Source: Bacteroidota bacterium (lineage in GTDB: Bacteria; Bacteroidota; Ignavibacteria; Ignavibacteriales; Melioribacteraceae). From it: a stretch of 64,000 bases of DNA. The stretch lies in assembly GCA_023381535.1 (NCBI GenBank), contig JAMCSN010000014.1:75969-139968 (forward strand), given 5' to 3'. The notes beneath the pieces were generated by a model. That model was not told where the DNA came from. It saw nothing but the letters and a program-made list of their open reading frames with translations, and did no database searches. Shown here piece by piece: positions 53,694 to 62,097 of the stretch. A program made the translations under genes and the position numbers. The first letter of the stretch is position 1. Every line of letters starts with the position of its first letter.

Positions 53694-56072
53694 ATGTTGA
53701 ATGAAATGAATTCGCCAAAGGCGAACCGCTCTGCGGGAATGAAAGAGTTTATTGCGCATGTAAAGCAAAATCCGGATGGTTCTTGGGAAACACAATCTTT
53801 AAAAGAACACCTTGCTGGAGTTGCAGAAATTGCCGGTGAGTTTGCCTCTCACTTTGGAAATAAAGATTGGGGCGAGATTATGGGATATTGGCATGATCTC
53901 GGGAAATTTCTACCTGCATGGCAAGTATATCTTTTGCGTAATTCAGGAGTTGACCCTGAAGCTCACATCGAAGGAAGCAATAAAAGACCAAATCACAGTT
54001 CAGCAGGCGCTGTGTTAGCATTTGATAAACTTAAATACCTTCCAATCTCACGGTTAGTAGCTTACGGAATTGCAGGTCATCATGCGGGATTACCCGATGC
54101 CGAAGCACCTTCTATTGGAGATGCATTGGCTGCAAGAGTATTTAAGAATCCACTTAATCCAATTCTTAATGTTGAAGAAATTGATACCATACGAAGAATA
54201 CCTGAAGCAAAAGAATTTTTGGAAAAGGAATTTCCAAAGTCTTCACCACTTGGAGTTACTAAACCCGAAGAAATGGAAAAACGGAAAGAACATCTCCACT
54301 TATGGCAGAGAATGTTATTCTCCTGCCTTGTTGACGCTGATTTTCTTGACACAGAAAGGTTTATGAATCCAGAGCAGCATACCGAAAGGGGAAAATATTT
54401 ATCCATGTTGCAGCTTAAAGAACGGTTTGATAAATATATGAAAGAGAAACGTTCTGATTCACTAATAAATAAAAAACGAAATGAGATTCTTCAACAATGC
54501 AGGGAAAAAGCAAAACTTCATCCAGGGTTTTTCTCTCTCAATGTTCCGACAGGCGGCGGTAAAACGCTATCATCAATGGCATTCGCTTTAGAACATGCAT
54601 TGCTGTATGACAAGATGCGAATTATTATGGCAATCCCTTATACAAGCATAATTGAGCAGACTGCAAAAGTTTTTAAATACGGCACCGATAACGATGAAGA
54701 AATAGAGGGACGGAAAAAATCCGGCAAAATATTTTTTGGAGATGAACAGGTTATTGAACATCATAGTAATCTCGATCCAGAAAAAGAAACAAGTAAAAAT
54801 AGGTTAGCCTCAGAGAATTGGGACGCGCCGATAATTGTAACTACAAACGTCCAATTGTTTGAGTCGTTGTTTGAAAGCAGAACATCATCATGTAGAAAGC
54901 TTCACAATATTGTGAACAGTATTATTATCCTGGATGAGGTTCAGATGTTATCGCCGGAATATCTGAAGCCGATTCTTTCCGTTCTTAGAGGATTGGTTGA
55001 ACATTTCGGAGTTACGGTTGTATTGATGACGGCAACACAGCCGTCGCTTGTTGGAAAGATAGGCTCCGATTTAAATTCTTTTGAAGGACTATCCAATGTA
55101 ATAAACATTATTGAAGATCCCGATTCACTTGCAAAAGATTTTCAGCGCATAGAAATGAAGATGCCCGAAGATTTGGGTGTTCACTCTGAATGGAATGATA
55201 TTACAGAAGAACTTACCAAGTATAACCAGGTGTTATGCATCGTTAACACAAGAAACGATTGCCGTCAGCTTCATTCATTAATGCCAGAAGGGACGGTTCA
55301 TCTTTCTGCATTTATGTGTGGTGAGGAACGAAGTGAAATAATTTCAGAAATAAAAAAGAAACTCAGAAAAGGCGAACCAATCCGCGTTATCAGCACACAA
55401 CTTGTTGAAGCGGGCGTTGATATTGATTTCCCTGTCGTTTATCGCGCACTTGCTGGACTTGATTCAATTGCACAAGCCGCGGGGCGATGTAACCGTGAAA
55501 ATAAATTAGCCGCTGAAGGTAAACTCGGTAAAGTTGTTGTCTTCAATCCGCCAAAAGCTGCACCAATAGGGTTGCTGCGTAAAGGAGAAGATGCGTGCAA
55601 AACAATTCTGCGAACAAATAATGTTCATGAATTAACGCCGGAACTCTTTACTAAATATTTCCAGCAGTTTTATCCAAACCTCAACGGATTTGATAAGCCG
55701 CATTTCTATGAACAATTGGTAAAAGAAGCTGATGAATTCAAATTTCAATTTCGCACTCTTGCGCATGATTTCAAATTAATTGACGATGCACAGAAAAGTA
55801 TAGTTGTGTTGTATGAAAATAAAAAGACTGGAAATAATAGTGAGAAATTGATCAGCGAATTACGATTTAAGGGTCCATCAAAACAACTTGGAAGAAAACT
55901 ACAGCGGTTTATTGTAAATGTACCGGTTCACATGTTTAATCGAATACAAAAAAATAATTACGTCGAAGAGATTAATGGCTATTATGTTCAAAGCGATCCG
56001 GTTCTTTATAAACCCGGTTTGGGATTATTAGGAAATGAAAGCGATTGGATTTTTGGCAACGGCGTTGTGTAA
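53694..56072 (+). CDS. cas3: CRISPR-associated helicase/nuclease Cas3 (type I-C)
   Basis: Degrades target DNA recruited by Cascade. The N-terminal HD nuclease domain shows YWHDLGKFLPAWQVYL (HD motif), NHSSAGAVLAFD and GIAGHHAGLPD. The SF2 helicase part has VPTGGGKTLSSMAFAL (Walker A), IILDEVQMLSPEYL (DExx box), VLMTATQPSL (motif III), STQLVEAGVDIDFPVV and AAGRCNRENKL (motif VI). The 792 residues include both domains fused in the normal order. An in-frame ATG at 53739 (MKEFIAHVKQ) begins at the family-typical N terminus, so the first 15 residues may not be translated. A REP cluster of 236 bases separates it from cas5. Confidence 0.96.
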   Translation: MLNEMNSPKANRSAGMKEFIAHVKQNPDGSWETQSLKEHLAGVAEIAGEFASHFGNKDWGEIMGYWHDLGKFLPAWQVYLLRNSGVDPEAHIEGSNKRPNHSSAGAVLAFDKLKYLPISRLVAYGIAGHHAGLPDAEAPSIGDALAARVFKNPLNPILNVEEIDTIRRIPEAKEFLEKEFPKSSPLGVTKPEEMEKRKEHLHLWQRMLFSCLVDADFLDTERFMNPEQHTERGKYLSMLQLKERFDKYMKEKRSDSLINKKRNEILQQCREKAKLHPGFFSLNVPTGGGKTLSSMAFALEHALLYDKMRIIMAIPYTSIIEQTAKVFKYGTDNDEEIEGRKKSGKIFFGDEQVIEHHSNLDPEKETSKNRLASENWDAPIIVTTNVQLFESLFESRTSSCRKLHNIVNSIIILDEVQMLSPEYLKPILSVLRGLVEHFGVTVVLMTATQPSLVGKIGSDLNSFEGLSNVINIIEDPDSLAKDFQRIEMKMPEDLGVHSEWNDITEELTKYNQVLCIVNTRNDCRQLHSLMPEGTVHLSAFMCGEERSEIISEIKKKLRKGEPIRVISTQLVEAGVDIDFPVVYRALAGLDSIAQAAGRCNRENKLAAEGKLGKVVVFNPPKAAPIGLLRKGEDACKTILRTNNVHELTPELFTKYFQQFYPNLNGFDKPHFYEQLVKEADEFKFQFRTLAHDFKLIDDAQKSIVVLYENKKTGNNSEKLISELRFKGPSKQLGRKLQRFIVNVPVHMFNRIQKNNYVEEINGYYVQSDPVLYKPGLGLLGNESDWIFGNGVV

Positions 56073-56089
56073 AATTGCGGACATATTTC

Positions 56090-56243
56090 ATCCCTACGGG
56101 ATTATATTTTTTGGTTCGTACATACGTTTTATAAATATTAAATCCCTAACGGGATTATCCAAAACTACATATTTCTCTAGTCCCGTAGGGACGAATATTT
56201 TTATAGCAAGAAAACAAATGGTAATCGGAAATCCCGTAGGGAT
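56090..56243. repeat. REP palindrome cluster between cas3 and cas5
   Basis: Four palindromes of the TCCCTAnCGGGA/TCCCGTAGGGA type: 56090-56102, 56142-56155, 56180-56192, 56231-56243. They are the same family as those around the IS200-like transposase at 60650. They fill most of the cas3-cas5 gap; a short frame across them (56035-56316) is not a gene. Confidence 0.8.
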
Positions 56244-56308
56244 GATATATCAACGAATGATCAAATTGCTGAATACGAATTTATCTACAAACCATAGGAG
56301 AATAAAAC

Positions 56309-57070
56309 ATGGTTGAAATTACACACAAACCTTTCTGCCTGGAGGTTTGGGGAGATTACGCATGCTTTACACGCCCGGAAATGAAGGTAGAGCGTGTCAG
56401 CTACGATGTTCCCACTCCTTCATCAGTGCGTGCAGTGTTTGAAGCAATTTTTTGGAAGCCGGCTATACGCTGGCATATACAAAAGATAGAAGTTCTTAAT
56501 CCAATCAAATGGATTTCCGTGCGGCGAAATGAAGTCGGCGCTGTAATGAATCCCAAAAGTGAAACTGGAATTTTAATTGAGCCTAACCGCCAGCAACGTG
56601 CCGGACTTTTTTTACGCGATGTAAAATACCGCTTCTATGCCGTACTTGAATACATACCGGTTGAACAAAGAAAAAACAATAAGCATTCAGTAGTGCCGGA
56701 ATATCTTTGGGACCCGGAGGAAAAAGAATTTATGAAGGAAGAAATTAAAGCATGGGAAGAGAAGCAGGAAACACAACGAGAAGATGAAACACCGGGAAAA
56801 TATCTTGCTATCTTTGAGCGCAGAGCCAAAAAAGGACAATGCTTTAATCAGCCATACCTTGGTGCACGCGAATTTAGCTGCAGTTTTCGGCTTGTTGAAA
56901 ATTCTGATATAGAAACAAAACCAATTTCTGAGACACGCGATCTCGGCTTTATGCTTTATGATATGGACTTTACAAACTTGGATAACCCGCAGCCGATGTT
57001 TTTTAGAGCAAAGATTGAAGACGGTGTTGTAAAAATTCCGCCATTAGAAAGCGAGGAGATTAGAAGATGA
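56309..57070 (+). CDS. cas5: Cas5c (Csd5 family) pre-crRNA endoribonuclease / Cascade subunit
   Basis: In type I-C systems Cas5 cleaves the precursor crRNA in place of Cas6 and stays on the 5' handle. The 253 residues start CLEVWGDYACFTRPEMKVER with YDVPTPSSVRAVFEAIFWKP, the Cas5d/Csd5 N-terminal block, and contain IKWISVRRNEVG and CFNQPYLGAREFSCSF. The catalytic Tyr/Lys/His set known from other members is not assigned here. ATAGGAG precedes the ATG. It overlaps cas8c by 4 bases. Confidence 0.94.
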   Translation: MVEITHKPFCLEVWGDYACFTRPEMKVERVSYDVPTPSSVRAVFEAIFWKPAIRWHIQKIEVLNPIKWISVRRNEVGAVMNPKSETGILIEPNRQQRAGLFLRDVKYRFYAVLEYIPVEQRKNNKHSVVPEYLWDPEEKEFMKEEIKAWEEKQETQREDETPGKYLAIFERRAKKGQCFNQPYLGAREFSCSFRLVENSDIETKPISETRDLGFMLYDMDFTNLDNPQPMFFRAKIEDGVVKIPPLESEEIRR

Positions 57071-58860
57071 TACTACAAGTATTGAATGAATATTACCAAA
57101 GAAAAGCAGCAGACAAAAATAGTAATGTTGCACCCGAAGGTTGGGAATGGAAGGAAATTCCATTTCTTACTGTTATTAATGAAGATGGAAATTTTGTTTG
57201 TTTCAAAGATACTAGAGAAGATAAAGGTAAAAAGAAAAGAGCGCATGCTTATCTTGTTCCTGCTCTCGGAGAGAAAAAAGGAAATGGAATTAAATCGAAC
57301 CTTCTTTGGGAAAACATCGAATACATGTTTGGTATTCCAGTACCAACCAATGCAAAACCCAATCCGGACAAAGAAAGAGTCAAAGCACAACATCATTCAT
57401 TTCTTGAAAGGATTAACTCTTTATCATCCGATAATGTTTTTTTGAGCGCAGTGAAAAGATTTTGTACTAACAATCAGTCAGAAACTATTACGAAGGATTC
57501 CATCTGGGATCAAGTTTTATCTCTCAATCAAAATTTGCTTTTAGCAATTGAACAAAATGTTACTGTTACACCAATTACTGATGTACCTGAAATTAAAAAA
57601 GCTATTAATAAAATAAATAAGGGTTCAGACAAATATGGTATTTGCCTGATCAGCGGAGAGAATACAGAACTTGTTCGACTTGAACCTCCAATAAAAGGTG
57701 TATCTGGTTCCGATGGAAAAGCAGAAAGGTCTTTTATTTCCTTTAACAAAGATTCATTCTGTTCTTATCATAAAGAAAAAAATTTTAATTCACCTGTTGG
57801 CAAAGCACCAGCATTTGCCTATACGACAGCATTAAATTTGCTTTTGGGTAAAGATTCACAAAATAAAGTATACATAGGAGATTCGACAACAATATTTTGG
57901 GCAGAGAAAAATTTCCAATCGTTCAACCTTGAACATGAATTCGCATGGTACATCTCAGACTCACCTAAAGACGACCCTGATCGTGGCATAAAAGCAGTTA
58001 AAGCGCTTTATGAAGCAGCGTATTCAGGAAAACTTCCATTTGAAGAAGGAAATCGTTTTTATGTTCTTGGCCTTTCACCAAATGCTGCTCGAATCGCCGT
58101 TAGGTTTTGGAAAGTAGGAACTGTACGGGAGTTTGCCGAGAAAATAAAAATGCACTTTGATGATTTTGAAATAGTTCACGGTCCCGATGAACCCGACTAT
58201 TTATGTCTTAACAAGATACTTCGGGCTACTGCTCTTGAATTCAAGATGGAAAACGTTCCGCCAAATCTTGCAGGCTCTGTTGTTACAAGCATTCTTGATG
58301 GTTCACAATATCCGTTAACTCTTCTTCAACAATGCATCAGACGTATTCGAGCGGAACGATATATCAATCGAACTCGTGCGGCAATTCTAAAAGCATATCT
58401 AAATCGTTTTAATCGTATCAATAAACCTTTATATAAGGAGATCAACATGTCACTCGACAAAACAAACACTGATCCGGGTTATTTACTCGGAAGACTCTTT
58501 TCTGTACTCGAGCGGGTACAGAATGCAGCAAATAATTACAAAGAGCCAAATGCAGGAATCCGCGATCGTTTCTACGGCGCGTTTTCCGCTACTCCTATTA
58601 CGGTCTTACCATTATTGGAAAAACTGTATGGGCATCATTTAGGAAAAATCGAAAAGTCGAAAGGCTTTTTTGAAAGCATCAAGGGTGAAATTATTGATAA
58701 GCTAAATGCGCAAAACATTCCAGCACATTTGACCATGGAAGAACAGGCGCGTTTTGCAATTGGATATTATCATCAACGACAGGATTTCTTTATCAGCAAA
58801 AAGAACTCGACCGAACAAGATCAATCAACAATCATTTCTGAAGAAGGAGAATTAAAATGA
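57067..58860 (+). CDS. cas8c: Cas8c (Csd1), type I-C Cascade large subunit
   Basis: PAM-reading large subunit of the I-C effector. The 597 residues begin MILQVLNEYYQRKAADKNSN, a Csd1-like start, and contain HSFLERINSLSSDNVFLSAV, YGICLISGENTELVRLEPPI, FWAEKNFQSF, FYVLGLSPNAARIAVRFW (a Csd1 hallmark) and DPGYLLGRLFSVLERVQNAA. Position between cas5 and cas7 with 4-base overlaps on both sides is canonical. The C-terminal helical region probably does the small-subunit job, since no cas11 is separately annotated; an internal start could supply it. Confidence 0.95.
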   Translation: MILQVLNEYYQRKAADKNSNVAPEGWEWKEIPFLTVINEDGNFVCFKDTREDKGKKKRAHAYLVPALGEKKGNGIKSNLLWENIEYMFGIPVPTNAKPNPDKERVKAQHHSFLERINSLSSDNVFLSAVKRFCTNNQSETITKDSIWDQVLSLNQNLLLAIEQNVTVTPITDVPEIKKAINKINKGSDKYGICLISGENTELVRLEPPIKGVSGSDGKAERSFISFNKDSFCSYHKEKNFNSPVGKAPAFAYTTALNLLLGKDSQNKVYIGDSTTIFWAEKNFQSFNLEHEFAWYISDSPKDDPDRGIKAVKALYEAAYSGKLPFEEGNRFYVLGLSPNAARIAVRFWKVGTVREFAEKIKMHFDDFEIVHGPDEPDYLCLNKILRATALEFKMENVPPNLAGSVVTSILDGSQYPLTLLQQCIRRIRAERYINRTRAAILKAYLNRFNRINKPLYKEINMSLDKTNTDPGYLLGRLFSVLERVQNAANNYKEPNAGIRDRFYGAFSATPITVLPLLEKLYGHHLGKIEKSKGFFESIKGEIIDKLNAQNIPAHLTMEEQARFAIGYYHQRQDFFISKKNSTEQDQSTIISEEGELK

Positions 58861-59783
58861 GCAAAATCGATAAACGCTATGACTTTGTCTTTTTCTTTGA
58901 TGTAAAAGACGGCAACCCCAATGGTGATCCTGATGCAGGGAACTTACCACGTATTGATGCAGAAACAGGAATGGGATTAGTTACAGATGTGTGCTTAAAA
59001 CGCAAGGTTAGAAACTATGTTCAGCTGACGCAAATTACTAACGGCAAACCTAATGATAGATATGATATTTTTATAAAAGAAAAAGATGTTTTGAATCGGG
59101 CAATTGTTTCAGCGTGGGATGAAGCAAATAAAGGCAAAACAGTTAAGACGGTGGAAGAAAAGAGGAATGCAGAAGAAAGTACGCGCAAACGAATGTGTGA
59201 AAAGTTCTACGATATCAGGATTTTCGGTGCTGTCCTTGCAACCAGTGATAAAGAAAAGGATGGCGAATCGGAAGACGACAAGAAACTTAGAAAGACTGGT
59301 GGACAAGTAAGAGGGCCCGTTCAATTCACATTTGCTCGTTCGGTTGAACCTGTGGTTGCTTTAGAGCATAGCATTACTCGTATGGCAGTGACGAATGAAA
59401 AGGATTTAGAAAAAGAGCGAACATTTGGGCGCAAATACACCGTTCCTTATGGACTCTACCGCGCTCATGGTTTTATCTCGGCACATCTTGCAGATCAAAC
59501 AGGATTTACAACCGAAGATCTCGATATTTTCTGGAAAGCAATGCATGAAATGTTTGAACACGATCATTCTGCAGCACGCGGTCTTATGTGCACAAGAAAG
59601 TTAGTTGTGTTTGAACATGCAACGGCACTTGGTAACAAACCTGCACACGAACTTTTTGAACGAGTAACGTGCGAACGTAAAAACGATAAAACTAAACCGG
59701 CAAGAGAGTTTACAGATTATGACATTCTGCTCGATGGAAAGTCTATTTGCACAGAGACGTTTCATATTGTTAAGGTTGAATAA
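58857..59783 (+). CDS. cas7: Cas7 (Csd2), type I-C Cascade backbone
   Basis: Backbone protein that polymerises along the crRNA. The 308 residues start with RYDFVFFFDVKDGNPNGDPD and LPRIDAETGMGLVTDVCLKRKVRNY in pieces, the Csd2/Cas7 signature, and contain GGQVRGPVQFTFARSVEPVV, GRKYTVPYGLYRAHGFISAH and AARGLMCTRKLVVFEHATAL. Its start overlaps the cas8c stop by 4 bases. In a standard I-C locus cas4 would follow directly; here 1.6 kb of other DNA intervenes. Confidence 0.96.
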   Translation: MSKIDKRYDFVFFFDVKDGNPNGDPDAGNLPRIDAETGMGLVTDVCLKRKVRNYVQLTQITNGKPNDRYDIFIKEKDVLNRAIVSAWDEANKGKTVKTVEEKRNAEESTRKRMCEKFYDIRIFGAVLATSDKEKDGESEDDKKLRKTGGQVRGPVQFTFARSVEPVVALEHSITRMAVTNEKDLEKERTFGRKYTVPYGLYRAHGFISAHLADQTGFTTEDLDIFWKAMHEMFEHDHSAARGLMCTRKLVVFEHATALGNKPAHELFERVTCERKNDKTKPAREFTDYDILLDGKSICTETFHIVKVE

Positions 59784-59865
59784 GATAAACTGAAATTGCG
59801 TAATAACATTCTGAATAATATTCACCAAAAACAATTTCTTCCTTGTTAGTTTATTACAGCAACTA

Positions 59866-59981
59866 AAGGGTAGGTACAACCCGCCTTCGTGTATTACTTC
59901 GGCAAGCATGTTTGTCCCCACCCTTGAAACAGTAACATTTTTAAATGGGGGATTCAGTTGTCGAAAGAACGTCGACAACTG
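59866..59981. repeat. Inverted-repeat segments after cas7
   Basis: AAGGGTAGG (59866-59874) and CCCCACCCTT (59926-59935) bound a 70-base imperfect palindromic element. CAGTTGTCGA (59955-59964) and TCGACAACTG (59972-59981) form a perfect 10-bp stem with a 7-base loop, and a partial second CAGTTGTC follows at about 60001. There is no T-run. The rest of 59784-60079 has no gene that I can support. Confidence 0.6.
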
Positions 59982-60079
59982 GAATTGTAAGCACTGATTC
60001 AGTTGTCCGAAATTTTCGGATTACTACCGACGGAAATATTGAGATGACAAGCGTTAATATGTAGTTACGGAGAATGAGT

Positions 60080-60440
60080 ATGGCAAATATCAAATTATTC
60101 GAGAGTAAGAAAATCCGTTCCGTATGGAGTGAAGCAGATCAGAAATGGTATTTCTCGGTAGTTGATGTAATAGAAGCACTAACTGAAAGAATCCACATGT
60201 TTATTGGCGCGTTCTAAAAAACGATTAAAAGCAGAAGGAAATGAAACCGTTACAAATTATAACGCTTTGAAAATGCAAGCAGCAGATGGGAAAATGCGTC
60301 TTACGGATGTGGCAGATGTTAATCAGTTGTTACGATTGATACAATCCGTTCCCACACGCAGAGCAGAACCGTTCAAACTTTGGTTGTCAAAAGTTGGACA
60401 GGAGTGTTTGGAAGAAATTGAAAATCCGGAATTAGCGCAA
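60080..60440 (+). pseudogene. BRO-N-family (phage antirepressor-like) gene, broken
   Basis: The ATG at 60080 opens NIKLFESKKIRSVWSEADQK and on to WYFSVVDVIEALTE, the BRO-N start. A one-base loss at about 60189 and another in the A-run at about 60217 are needed to continue ...SNPHVYWRVLK|KRLKAEGNETVTNYNALKM in three successive frames. The third frame goes on (MRLTDVADVNQLLRLIQSVP, EPFKLWLSKVGQE) to about 60440, where it enters REP sequence and loses the family's C-terminal part. BRO-N proteins occur in phages and mobile islands, so this marks foreign DNA between cas7 and cas4. Confidence 0.78.
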
Positions 60441-60479
60441 ACATGTACGCCTGAAATCAATAAAGAATCCTCTTATATC

Positions 60480-60634
60480 ATCCCTATGGGATTTCATTTT
60501 TCGGTTTATTTGGATTTTTTATATGTATCTAATCCCTAACGGGATTATGATATAATGGAAATATTTTAGTCCCGTTAGGGACAACATATTTATAAAAAAC
60601 ACAACATACTAATAAGTTATAGTCCCATCGGGAC
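60480..60634. repeat. REP palindromes upstream of the transposase
   Basis: Four palindromes: ATCCCTATGGGAT (60480-60492), ATCCCTAACGGGAT (60532-60545), GTCCCGTTAGGGAC (60569-60582), GTCCCATCGGGAC (60622-60634). They are related to those after the transposase and in the cas3-cas5 gap. Confidence 0.8.
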
Positions 60635-60649
60635 GAAATAGAGGATGAT

Positions 60650-61111
60650 ATGGCTAACACATTTACGCAGATATACCTGCATATTGTTTTTGCCGTGCAG
60701 AACAGAACCTCTCTAGTTCAACCCGGATGGAAAGATGAACTATACAAATACATAACCGGTATCGTTCAAAACAACGGTCATAAATTAATAGCGATAAACG
60801 GAACGCCAAATCATCTTCATATTGCTATCGGGTACAAGCCGCATCAACTAATTCCCGATTTGCTACAGGATATAAAAGGATGCTCTTCCAAATGGATAAA
60901 CGAAAAAAGGTTTGTGAGAGGAAAATTTAATTGGCAGGCAGGTTATGGCGCTTTTTCTTTTTCACAATCACACATTGATCGGGTTGTTAAATATATCAAC
61001 AACCAGGAACAGCATCATAAAAAGCATGCATTCCGGGAAGAATATGTTAAACTGCTTGAAATGTATGAAATTATCTATGATGAAAAATATATTATGACGG
61101 ATGTTGAATGA
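60650..61111 (+). CDS. REP-associated IS200-like (Y1/HUH) transposase
   Basis: 153 residues of the single-strand HUH transposase family. TFTQIYLHIVFAVQNRTSLV opens it; the metal motif is PNHLHIAIGY (His-x-His) and the catalytic Tyr is in WQAGYGAFSFSQS. VVKYINNQEQHHKKHAF is a typical C-terminal block of the TnpA-REP/RAYT-like group. It is flanked on both sides by REP palindromes, the expected arrangement for this enzyme. Intact, so it may still be active; whether it or the REPs moved here is not shown. Confidence 0.92.
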   Translation: MANTFTQIYLHIVFAVQNRTSLVQPGWKDELYKYITGIVQNNGHKLIAINGTPNHLHIAIGYKPHQLIPDLLQDIKGCSSKWINEKRFVRGKFNWQAGYGAFSFSQSHIDRVVKYINNQEQHHKKHAFREEYVKLLEMYEIIYDEKYIMTDVE

Positions 61112-61120
61112 TTAATATAT

Positions 61121-61437
61121 CGTCCCTACGGGCTAGAAATATTATGTCCCTAACGGGACAATGACTATGAAAAAATGGTGCGCTAGAAATATTATGTCCC
61201 TAGCGGGACAATGACTAATGAAAAAATGCTGCGCTAGAAATATTATGTCCCTAACGGGACAATGACTAATGAAAAAATGCTGCGCTAGAAATATTATGTC
61301 CCTAACGGGACAATGACTATGAAAAAATGGTGCGATAGAAATATTATGTCCCTAACGGGACAATGACTAATGAAAAAATGGTGCGATAGAAATATTATGT
61401 CCCTAACGGGACAATGGCTAATGAAAAAATGGTTATG
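61121..61437. repeat. 50/51-bp tandem array in front of cas4
   Basis: After a REP (61121-61132) six units start at 61134, 61184, 61235, 61286, 61336 and 61387. Each has TAGAAATATTATG, the palindrome GTCCCTAACGGGAC, and an ATG followed by ACTAATGAAAAAATG (or ACTATGAAAAAATGG in the 50-bp units). The ATGs are at 61161, 61211, 61262, 61313, 61363 and, as cas4's own start, 61414. The 51-bp units encode eight-residue peptides (MTNEKMLR or MTNEKMVR) then a stop. The 50-bp units shift frame and run 17 codons to a TGA that overlaps the next ATG. The last unit's ATGGCTAATGAAAAAATG is the cas4 N terminus. Confidence 0.85.
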
Positions 61438-62097
61438 GGAAAAAAGATAAAGGAATTAATACCGGTAAAGCTAATGTACACCGAAGACGATTTCATAATG
61501 ATCAGCGCTTTGCAGCATTACGTGTACTGTCCGCGCCAGTGCGGATTGATACATGTAGATGATGTTTGGCATGAAAACCTTTTTACAACACGCGGAAATA
61601 TACTGCACGAAAAAGTTGACACGGATACATACGAAACGCGCGGAACAAAAAGAACCGTCCGGGGACTTCGCATACATTCCTTTTGTTTCGGCATTACAGG
61701 CAGATGCGATGTTGTGGAATTCAGAAACTCCGATAATGGTGAAGATGTGATGCCGGTTGAATTCAAATCCGGTGAACCAAAGGATGACATAAGCGACAAA
61801 GTGCAGCTTTGTGCACAAGTGTTTTGTCTGGAAGAAATGCTTAGCACAAGAATCAAGAAAGGTGCATTCTTTTACGGAAAGATCCGCCGAAGAGATATTG
61901 TTGAAATTGATGACGGGTTACGTTCGCAAACGGAAAGTATTATTACTTCAGTTAGAGAGATTATTTCTTTGAAGAAAGTACCGACAGCTGAATATACGTC
62001 AAAGTGCAGAAACTGTTCTTTGTTGGATATCTGCCAACCAAAAGCAATGAACAATAGAAAGCTTAACAATTATATCAAAGAATTATATACGCCATGA
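61414..62097 (+). CDS. cas4: Cas4 exonuclease (adaptation module)
   Basis: RecB-like nuclease that trims prespacers and selects PAM ends. The 227 residues show ISALQHYVYCPRQCGLIHVD with the first cluster Cys, RCDVVEFRNSDNGEDVMPVE, FKSGEPKDD as the nuclease EFKSG motif, VQLCAQVFCLEEML with the QxxxY-like helix, and CRNCSLLDICQP with the three C-terminal Cys of the 4Fe-4S centre. The start at 61414 lies in the last unit of the tandem array. MYTEDDFIMI (from 61474) is where most Cas4 proteins begin, so the first ~20 residues are unusual. It overlaps cas1 by 4 bases. Confidence 0.94.
   Translation: MANEKMVMGKKIKELIPVKLMYTEDDFIMISALQHYVYCPRQCGLIHVDDVWHENLFTTRGNILHEKVDTDTYETRGTKRTVRGLRIHSFCFGITGRCDVVEFRNSDNGEDVMPVEFKSGEPKDDISDKVQLCAQVFCLEEMLSTRIKKGAFFYGKIRRRDIVEIDDGLRSQTESIITSVREIISLKKVPTAEYTSKCRNCSLLDICQPKAMNNRKLNNYIKELYTP

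Noticed and set aside
56035..56316. 93-codon frame between cas3 and cas5
   Set aside because: It runs through four REP palindromes and overlaps both neighbours; no protein-like composition beyond translated repeats.
59601..59978. 125-codon minus-strand frame opposite the end of cas7
   Set aside because: Mostly antisense to cas7; the remaining part covers an inverted-repeat segment. No independent support.
61134..61437. Second CRISPR array
   Set aside because: The 50/51-bp units are nearly identical over their full length with no unique spacers, so this is a tandem duplication.
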